From: Ashinkailepas kermadecensis
Lineage: Eukaryota > Arthropoda > Thecostraca > Neolepadidae
Direction: 5' to 3'
Length of the DNA: 64,000 nt
NCBI GenBank assembly: GCA_034440615.1
Contig: JAOTOM010004823.1
Span: 288,501-352,500 of the forward strand
Part shown: positions 56,690 to 64,000 of the stretch, piece after piece
Position numbering within the stretch: the stretch's first letter is position 1
Layout: every line of letters begins with the position of its first letter
Notes under the pieces: generated by a model
Databases searched by the model: none
Told to the model about the DNA's origin: nothing
Seen by the model: only the letters and a program-made list of their open reading frames with translations
Translations under genes and position numbers: made by a program

Positions 56690-58600
56690 GAAGCACCTGA
56701 AATGGCAGGAGTCGTGCGGAGGTACTTGAAAATCACGACATGGGCCCAAAAGATCCGGCCGGGGCCCCTGAAAATCTCGCTGAGCCTATGAATACCAAAA
56801 ATGCACGCCCGGATCATGAAAATCACGCTAGGGGCACGATAAGTCGTACCGTTCCCCAACAGTATCATTTGGACACAAATGAAGCCGGGGCAACGAAAAA
56901 CAATCCGGACATGGATAATCACTCTTGGGCCCCAGCAATGACACCAAAAGCATCCAAAACGTATTGGACACCCACAAAGTATCGAGGTCGCTAAAACTCG
57001 CAGCTAGGGATCCAAGCAAATAACGTCGGGACACAAAAGATTACATTGGACTAAAAAAGTCGCGTCGCAGCCTTCGAAAATCTCACTGGGGACCAAAAAG
57101 TCGCGCCTGGACCCCAAAGGTTGCTGCTGCCCCAAAAATCAATTATCAACCGGAATGTCACTATGTGCCCAAAAAAATCGGGTCAAAGTCCCCGCAAAGC
57201 CCGTTGGGCACTAGAAAAAAACGGGTCAGGGTACCGAAAAAATCGCACCTGGAGACCGAAGAATCGTACCAGGACCCAAAAATATCACATAAGGACCTAT
57301 AGCAAAAAATAGAACTCCTTCGGTGGCCGCAGTGGCGTATCAAAGGGGCAAATGGCCCCTCCCTCCTAAGAGGGATATGCTCCGAATCGAGCCTAGGCCC
57401 CCAAAAGTCGCGCTGGGACCACACAAATTCGCGTCGATCCACCAGAATTTGCGTAGGGGCTCAAAGTAAATACGTCTGGCCCCAGAAAACTCGCTCCGAG
57501 GCACGAAAATCTGCAACAGGAACCGCCAAGATCGCGTTGGGGTCACAGCTAAGTACAACGCGCCCCGCAAACTCGAACCGGTCCCACCAAATTTCGCACT
57601 CGGACCCACAATTCGGTAGTACCCAAAATTTCGCGCTCGGACCTATCGGTAGTACCAAAAATTTGGTCTGGGCATAAAAAATTAACGTCGGGCTGCCAAC
57701 AATTGGCGTCTATGGCCCCACATAGGCACCGTGTGACCACCAAAGTCCCATCGGTATCCGAAAAATAAAGCCGGAGCCCTCCAAAATCAGGAGGGATTGC
57801 AAAAAAGTCCGGGTCAGGACAATGGTTCTGGAGCACCGAACATGTCATCAGATGCCTTGACAAATCGCGTACGGCATCGAAAAACATACCAGAGCTCGAA
57901 GAAAATCGAGGTGAGATACAAAAATATGGCACCAGGGACTCGAAACATCAGGGCGGGATTCGGAAGTTAAGGAAAATTCAGAAGAGATCCACAAAAATCG
58001 CGTTGAGCCCAGATAACTGGCGTTGGGTCCCGGAACCACGCGCCTGGGCGCGATAAGTCGCGCTGGGACCCAGAAAAACGCACCGAAGCCTCAAAATCGT
58101 ATTGGGGCCCCACAAATGTGCGTCAGAAGCCCCAAATAAACACAGCGGAACCCTAAGAGCACAACGGGGACCGAAAATGCGACTGGCCCTTCAAAGCACA
58201 GTCTCGTAAAAAGCGGCAGGGTCCGAAAACATGCGTTGTAGCCATAACTATATATACCGGGAACACTAAAAAAAACAAAAACAAAAACACCGGAAGCTCT
58301 CAAGGCACACAGGGGCCATATGATCACACAAGGGCCTGAAAAGAGCCTGGGGCCGCAAAAAGCAACATGATCCCAAAACGAACAAAATACCGGGCACTAA
58401 GTAAACACATCGAGATCTTTGAAAGCGCCCCGACAACTAAAAAAAAAATATTCGGTGCGCAAAAAAAGCAACAAAACCCTAAAACGAGCAGCGGTTTCGA
58501 AAATGCGTTGGGCCTCTAACAAAAATGAATTGGAGCCTTAAGACACATCCGTAGACGAAGAAATACGAAACGGGTCCAAAGAAGTACACTCAGGCAGGGC
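56690..58600 (+). repeat. degenerate ~20-bp array (AAAATCGCGCTGGG type)
   Basis: Units like GACCCCAAAAGTCGCGCTGG repeat for almost 2 kb inside the hAT-like element. The same family is at 40500-41135 and, inverted, at 45860-46075. Confidence 0.75.
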
Positions 58601-60287
58601 TTCGGTTCGGTAGCCAACCTGGAAGCATGTTTAATCAAAGATATGAGGTGCATCAAAGCTCAGCGGGTATCCGCATTTCTTCACCATAAAATATGGCAAG
58701 AAGGGAACTAATGATCGAATTTAATTAATCGAATTTTCGCAGCGAACGGCCATACGAAGCATTTTATCACGTCAGATATGGCGCAAGTATATCATGTGGC
58801 AGCAATTAACAAAGCGTAGGAGGCCCAGCAGAATCCGTAGCATCGCACGAAGTGTGGCTAATGCGCCGAATGCGCCGAATGCGCAAGATGGGTGTGCACG
58901 TGCACTAACGTTGGCGTCGTGGCGACCGGGCACCATGAACTGGAATGTCTGAAATTGGAAAATTTTACATTTTAAAGTGATTTGTGCAGGTGTAATTTCA
59001 GCAGTGCGAGGTGACTTATCAAGGAATACCAAAAGAATACATTTGAACAGGTTGTGGGAGCTAGGATTGAAATCCGACGAATCAGAAGCGATAGTGGTAG
59101 ATTAGGCCCCTCCACAGGATAATTCAGTTGATCACTAATTATTTTATTGAAAAAGTTCCCCTTTGACAAAATAGTGGTCGAAATCGGAAGACTTTATTCC
59201 GTAGTTGGACCCCCTCCAAATACGTTTACCCCCTCCCCTTGACGCAAATATAGGTGCGTCACTGGTCTCTCAATAATTTTCAGAAACTTACGCCCATGGA
59301 GCAAAGCCAACATTGCGGGGGTAAATTCCCCCTCACAGGCATACAAAACAACACCGATGCCCCATATTAAATGGGAGGAATGATGTTTTAAAATGTATTT
59401 TATTCCTACAAAGTTGTCTTCTGTGATTACAGCCTGCATGATTAGAGCTTCCCAGCTTCAGTACCTTCTCAACGACATAATTTACAAAACGGTGCAGCAC
59501 AGCGATAACCATGGGCGTGACGGCGTGGAATTCGAAGGTTTTGCATTATTTATGCATTGTCACTGGTACATTGTTGCATTGCCATTGATGCATGGTTGTT
59601 CAATGCTTGTTCTTGCCGTGAATTTATTCGCGGAGTATTTATTATTTTAGCTTCTGTGCCAAGTGCCTTGCAGCCAGCACCAAATGTTATGAGAAAAAAA
59701 ATTAATAAATCCCTAAGATGACGATCAGAAAACCAATTCAATCCACTTCTCGTTGTCACCATCGCGAAATTGTTGTCCTGGGACTGAGAAATGATCGTTT
59801 AAGTTTGTTTATGAGATCAAGCTGGTGGGAATGACTAACAGTAGTGATGAACCTAGCTATATTCAGTTAAACTTGGTGAAAAAGAAGTGGGTTGATCAAT
59901 GGGAGATATCTTTAAGATATGCTCAGCACGAGCCCCACCAGCTCGTTACAATGTAGAGGCCAGCGGGAAGATTCTTCTCGTCGATAAAGCATAAAGATAT
60001 TGGTTTGTTTTGGCACTGACGTATTTATCTACATTTGCTTATTTATACCCTGATATGGCTCGGTTCTCAGCGAAAAAAAAAGATTCTTGCTATTGCGCTT
60101 TGCGTAAATTATATACCATGCCAAGAACAAACAAGACATCAATATGAAATCATGTTCCCATTCGGGAACCATACTAAGAGCCTAAAAAGCAAGAGGAGGC
60201 CCTAACACAGTGGAGGCCCCTTTTCGGGGAGCAGGAGGCCCCCTATCAACATTGCCCCCCTGGAAGAATTTCGTGGCGACGCCACTG

Positions 60288-60424
60288 CCACTGACTTATT
60301 CCTTCATATGTGCCATGGAAAGGTAATAGTTGGTAGTCCCACTGACTTATTCCTTCATATGTGCCATGGAAAGGTAATAGTTGGTAGTCCCACTGACTTA
60401 TTCCTTCATATGTGCCATGGAAAG
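60288..60424 (-). repeat. 51-bp array, right part
   Basis: These are the remaining units of the array split by the 6.4-kb insertion. On the minus strand each unit carries TCCATGGCACATATGAAGG and then AATAAGTCAGTGGGAC. Confidence 0.93.
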
Positions 60425-60440
60425 ATTGTGTCCGTCCGAT
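60398..60440 (-). CDS. candidate short exon at the edge of the 51-bp array
   Basis: On the minus strand a strong pyrimidine tract ends in GCCTTTCCAG at 60441, followed by 43 nt that read IGRTQSFHGTYEGI in the one frame that stays open, then a donor-like GTCAGT. The 51-bp unit consists of the last 26 nt of this segment plus 25 nt of following sequence, exactly the arrangement seen at CERK exon D. The family is not recognised. The call rests on the splice signals and on the analogy. Confidence 0.4.
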
Positions 60441-61019
60441 CTGGAAAGGCGAGGCTCGTGAAGGCTCCTATAGTACGATATAAATAATTTGATGATAAAT
60501 TACCGAACCTAGACGATTTTTGGTGTTATTTTGCCAGCCAACTGAAAAGTAAGTATATGTAGAGGAAATTGAGCGGTCAATCATGTTAACCATGTTCATA
60601 AACATTACATTGGAAAAAGAAATTCCTAGAATTCCAAAATTACCTTGGAGCAAAAATTTGCCTTTCATTTATAATCATCTGGCCATTTTGTTATAACAGG
60701 TCAGGCAGAGTCCTTTTGTCCAGACCTATTGTCTCAGTTATCTACATGTTGTCTGCTATTGTCAAGGAGATCGTCATTGCCTGAATGGAATGTAATTGCA
60801 ACATGCTATTTCAATGAGCTGATACCTTGTGGCTACCAACATTGATGCACTGGAGCCATTCTGCATTCCTCTGAGCACCCAACTTCCGAGATCACGTGTG
60901 TACACTCCTATTTGGTGTCGGCAACTCGTTTATTTCGCTGGCCACATCACGCTGACCACTCAGCGACATCTATCTTTGGGAACGCGAAGGGGTGTTATTT
61001 TTTTTCCTTTTGGGGACCA
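60441..61019. other. interval without a supported gene
   Basis: Nothing coding could be supported. It would be intron upstream of the candidate exon at 60398-60440 if that exon is real. Confidence 0.35.
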
Positions 61020-61086
61020 CCCCCCCCCCCAAATTTTTTTTTCTCCCCCCCTATGTTTTTTTTGCCCCCCCCACAAACATATTTTT

Positions 61087-61172
<86 letters not shown>

Positions 61173-61218
61173 AAAAAAAAAAAAAAATAATTAAAAAATA
61201 AAATAACCATAAACCTTT

Positions 61219-61271
<53 letters not shown>
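61020..61271. repeat. long homopolymer region
   Basis: C runs and T runs alternate from 61020 to 61090, followed by 76 A (61095-61170), then 15 A and 49 A (61223-61271) with short interruptions. Such lengths are prone to assembly or polymerase error. Confidence 0.95.
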
Positions 61272-61273
<2 letters not shown>

Positions 61274-61699
61274 ATCAAAAGTTGATTAGCGATGGGTCAT
61301 CTTAATCTGTGGTAAGCAAGAAAAAAACAATTGCAGGTCATACTAATGTTTACTCTTAATTAATATAACTGTTTATTTATGTGTTACCAGATTGGTTTTT
61401 GGTTGAAAAAAATCTTAAATTTTGAGGGGCGAAAATATAGTGGGAAACCCCTAATGGGTACGCGGCATCACTAAACTACGGTACATACATTACACGACAA
61501 GGTGGTGAACACTACATCTCAGTGCGTACACATGAGATGTATTAAGTGTACTCCCTCCCAGTGTACCTCCCCAGTGTACAGCTCCAACCAGGCCAACCAA
61601 CCCACGTCAGTGCCCTATGTCTCTAAATCCTAAATCTCAAAAGGTTTCTGCCGCATCCGGTTTGACCTACGGAGCACCGGAGAGCTTAAACACCGCGTG
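61272..61699. other. interval without a supported gene
   Basis: AT-rich sequence with a MITE-like end (GGGTACGCGGCATCACT, 61457-61473) lies just beyond the Ty3/gypsy remnant. Its 3' terminal repeat could not be identified. Confidence 0.35.
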
Positions 61700-61879
61700 C
61701 CAAGTGCGTCAGATCTGGCAGTTGAGCAACTAGCCCAGTTTACTGGCTCTGGGGTACGATTTTCTCGACCCGTCGCTACAGGTTGCACCACCCCTGACTG
61801 TCCTCGGCCGGTGACTTCTGAATCGGTGCAAGCGGAACACCAACATCCTGTTCCACAATCGCTTCCGTCCGACGCTCGT

Positions 61880-62895
61880 CATCGGAATCCGGCGACTCTG
61901 TGGTGACCCACGTCTGAGCCTGGACAGGCTGTGGCTGTACCTGAGCACACACGGTCCAAATGACAACGGAGAGTTTGACCATCGGGAAGCTGAACGTCAC
62001 ACATCTGGCCTACGACTTTGGTGACAACAGCTGAGCTCCAATGCTTATCGGGAACGACACCCTGCACGAAAACAGCATCCCCCACAGACAAGCACCTCTC
62101 GACAGATATCTGATTGTTCCTAGACGTCTGCTCCTCTTGCCATGTGTTACCTTACTCCTCCCACCCGAATGGAGACGGTGGAGATGCGTCATCATCACCC
62201 TGTCGTTAAGAATTTCACCCGGTATCAGGCCTGCAGTAGAATATGGCGTAGTGCGATAGTGAAATAGCACTCCGGACAAACGAGTTTGGAGGGACCCATT
62301 GGACTGTTCCCGAGTCCAATTTCACGACATTTACCGCAGACTCCACCTGTCGGTTCGACTGCGGATGCCACTGTGGCGAGAACATCTGCTTCACGCCGGT
62401 GGCTGTACAAAAACAGCCATGTCTTCGAAACTAAAACCTTTAGCGTTGTCGGATACCAGCACGTTTGGCAGCCCGTGATCGGCAAACGATCGTCTGAGGC
62501 ACTCAATGGTAGCCTGTTATCCCGTCGACGAGGTCAGATTGCCGTCAAACCACTTCGACTGCGCGTCCACCACTACCAGAATCATGCGCCCCTCGATCGG
62601 GCCTGCGTAGTCTACGAGCGCTCTCTCCCACGGGCGGGTCCAGCGCCACGGGTACTTTGGAACCTTGACCGTTTTCGGTTGGTTCTCCTGGCACGCTAGA
62701 CAACTTTTGACAGTTTTCTCTATTTTACCATCTAGCCCGGGCCAACAAACCTGAGACCTTGCCTTGTCCTTCATCCCCACGATGCCTGGATGACCCTGAT
62801 GCAATAGAGATAGAAACTCTTTGCGGAGCGGAGGCGGTAACAGACTCTCCCACCTCACAGCAGCATGCCATCCTCAAAACTGATGTCACATACAC
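61880..62895 (-). pseudogene. Ty3/gypsy integrase
   Basis: The H2C2 zinc-binding segment is intact (HQGHPGIVGMKDKAR, WPGLD, then CLACQ). The core domain shows the first Asp in VDYAGP, the second in LVSDNAKGF (Asp codon at 62450) and the Glu in SNRQVE (codon at 62343), so all three DDE positions remain. The C-terminal part (LSVGDAVFVQ, KHWSSAVV, LPDGQTLRCHLDRV) ends near 61880. The pieces lie in different frames, with a break after FDGNLTSS near 62520 and another in the SNRQVE region. The 5' end begins within an EDGMLL segment where a TGA replaces a probable Trp. Confidence 0.85.
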
Positions 62896-63314
62896 TAGTC
62901 TGGTCGCTGCCATGAGTTCCCTGTGGGTGTTCACTACTGTATAGCGACGAGTCTTCTCATCAAAGGGAACCTGCAGATATGCCTCCTTGAGGAAAATGTT
63001 GGAGAACGTTTCCCCTCCTGACAGGCTAGTTGGCAGTTCCTCCACTCGTGGCAATGGATGCTGCTCAACTCAATAAGCCTTATTAACTGTTAAGTTCCAC
63101 ACAGCCTGACAGACTTGCGATCTGACTTTAAAATGTACACCAAGGGAGCAGCCCACTCCGAAGTATTAACAGGAGCCAATGTCCCTTGTGCAATTTGCCT
63201 GTCCAGCTCCTCGTCAACCATGTCACGGAACGCTAATGGCACACGCCTAGCTTTGTAGAACTTCTTCACAGAGGGATGCATCTCAAGGTTACAACTTGTC
63301 GTACATGTACCCAC
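62890..63314 (-). pseudogene. Ty3/gypsy reverse transcriptase, first part only
   Basis: The fingers region is readable: RRVPLAFRDMVDEELDRQIA, LAPVNTSEWAAPLVYILKSD, then after a break LPRVEELPTSLSGG and FLKEAYLQVPFDEKTRRYTV, NTHRELMAATRLVYV. The usual LDL.EAY block has lost its catalytic Asp (IFLKEAY). Right after RLVYV the sequence jumps to the EDGMLL segment that precedes the integrase, so the YxDD block, the thumb and RNase H are deleted. Confidence 0.82.
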
Positions 63315-63543
63315 CCCCCTCTCTGAACACTGATTGGTGTTCCTTGAGCACTGGGTCTAGCTCACCTTTGTCACTGATGCTAAACAGCTGGTGCCAGTTC
63401 AGCTTAACTTGGATCAACCAATCTCTTTCCATCAAGGTTGGACACTGCACCCCGTGACTACAACCAGAGGAAGTGTCAGCTCCTGATCTCCATAGCACAC
63501 TCTGGCTTGCACCTGTCCTTTGACGGCTTACCGCCATATGCAC
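63289..63543 (-). pseudogene. Ty3/gypsy PR-RT spacer region
   Basis: The frame reads CPTLMERDWLIQVKLNWHQLF and LDPVLKEHQSVFREGGGYM, the conserved GPTLLGRDWL...LNW and H..VF..GLG pattern that links protease and RT in Ty3/gypsy elements. It is in a different frame from the protease block. Confidence 0.75.
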
Positions 63544-63643
63544 TCAACTGAGACTGAACATGTTCATCCATAGACACTTCATCAGCCAGCAGGGTCTCAT
63601 AGTTGGCACTCCAGATCACTGAACAAGTAGCTCCAGTGTCTAC
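63476..63643 (-). pseudogene. Ty3/gypsy aspartic protease
   Basis: VDTGATCSVIWSANYETLLA contains the active-site triad DTG (63640-63632). A stop codon directly precedes the Val, and the frame ends at TGA 63478-63476, so it is broken on both sides. Confidence 0.8.
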
Positions 63644-63727
63644 CTACATCGTCCTCCAATACACATTGTTACACACACCGGCTTAGTCTTCGTTGTACTC
63701 GCACCGAACTCAAGTACTTTGTAAATG

Positions 63728-64000
63728 TTATATCCACCCTGTCTGGTTCACTGTTCTGGAAGCTTGCGTGGGCTCACAACATTGTTGTCCGCCCTGTGAA
63801 TTACACATTTTGGCCGAATGTCCCAGTTTGCCACACTTTCTGCATTTCACATCTCGAGAAACTCTACATGATTTAGCAAAATGACCTTGGGTTCCACATC
63901 GATAGCGCGCACCTGGCTTGGCCTGACCTGCCAGGCTTCCCAGACCTCGACCACCATCGAAGGTAGGCTGCCGTCTACCTCTAGCCGCAGATCCAGAAGA
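63728..64000 (-). pseudogene. Ty3/gypsy Gag C-terminus with two zinc knuckles
   Basis: A basic Gly/Arg-rich segment (GSAARGRRQPTFDGGRG) leads to two knuckles. The first (YRCGTQGHFAKSC) lacks its first Cys, which is Arg here. The second (CRKCGKLGHSAKMC, 63844-63803) is a perfect CCHC. The frame is open to the window edge and stops at TAA 63730-63728. Confidence 0.85.

Larger units (their letters stand above)
53892..60287. mobile_element. 6.4-kb hAT-like element made of tandem arrays
   Basis: CCACTGAC flanks the element directly on both sides (53884-53891 and 60288-60295), a perfect 8-bp target duplication. The ends are CAAGGGCGTCGCCAC and, in inverse, CAGTGGCGTCGCCAC. Taking the insert out restores the 51-bp array, which confirms the borders. 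The inside is mostly tandem repeats (21-bp array 54130-55735, then degenerate arrays to about 58600), then about 1.6 kb of AT-rich DNA with no motif I recognise. No hAT transposase was found. Nested MITE-like ends occur near 57331 (CAGTGGCGTATCAAAGGGG) and 59243-59265. Confidence 0.9.
61700..64000 (-). mobile_element. decayed Ty3/gypsy retrotransposon (cut by window end)
   Basis: On the minus strand the order is Gag zinc knuckles, aspartic protease, reverse transcriptase (first half) and integrase, the Ty3/gypsy order. Frames are broken by stops and shifts. The region from the RT palm to the end of RNase H is missing. No long terminal repeat was recognised on the 3' side; the 5' side is outside the window. 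Confidence 0.88.

Overview
The window looks like nuclear DNA of an arthropod with a large, repeat-rich genome. The reasons are a run of the arthropod telomere motif TTAGG inside a foldback element (29036-29143), many degenerate TAACC-like strings, multi-kilobase introns, a split animal lipid-kinase gene, and a dense set of eukaryotic transposons (Penelope-like, LINE, Ty3/gypsy, hAT-like and other terminal-inverted-repeat elements). No prokaryotic operons or Shine-Dalgarno-led genes are present. A chelicerate or related lineage is possible but cannot be fixed from this sequence.

The only host gene I recognise with confidence is ceramide kinase (CERK) on the minus strand. Four consecutive exons join in frame: 19233-18943, 15531-15416, 7962-7773 and 7107-7030. 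They give 675 coding nt covering the end of the N-terminal PH-like region, the NP nucleotide-binding loop, the GGDG catalytic motif and the CERK-type GSTD motif. The first exon(s) and the C-terminal exons are not found here. The gene's introns hold two LINE fragments and many minisatellites. Four exon-intron boundaries of CERK sit on the edge of a tandem array. In three of them the repeat unit copies the boundary itself (exon end plus donor, or acceptor plus exon start). The same geometry predicts another short exon at 60440-60398.

Layout: 1-4200 has no gene apart from a LINE reverse-transcriptase remnant and a tiny retroposon. 4900-20000 is the CERK body with its arrays. 20.2-21.9 kb is a degenerate CR1/Jockey-type LINE. 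22.1-23.3 kb is a 62-bp satellite. 24.9-30.7 kb is AT-rich duplicated DNA with tiny retroposons, a tRNA-like sequence and the TTAGG foldback. 31.4-37.1 kb is a foldback element split by a head-to-head pair of Penelope-like elements with hammerhead-ribozyme motifs. 37.4-39.5 kb and 41.8-45.4 kb are two non-coding elements with terminal inverted repeats. 46-53.7 kb is mostly unexplained sequence with candidate exons and MITEs. 53.9-60.3 kb is one 6.4-kb hAT-like insertion made largely of tandem arrays, with a perfect 8-bp target duplication. 61.7-64.0 kb is a decayed Ty3/gypsy element on the minus strand, cut by the window end.

Most long open frames in the window are products of tandem repeats with periods divisible by three, or are frames opposite real features, and they are not annotated as genes.
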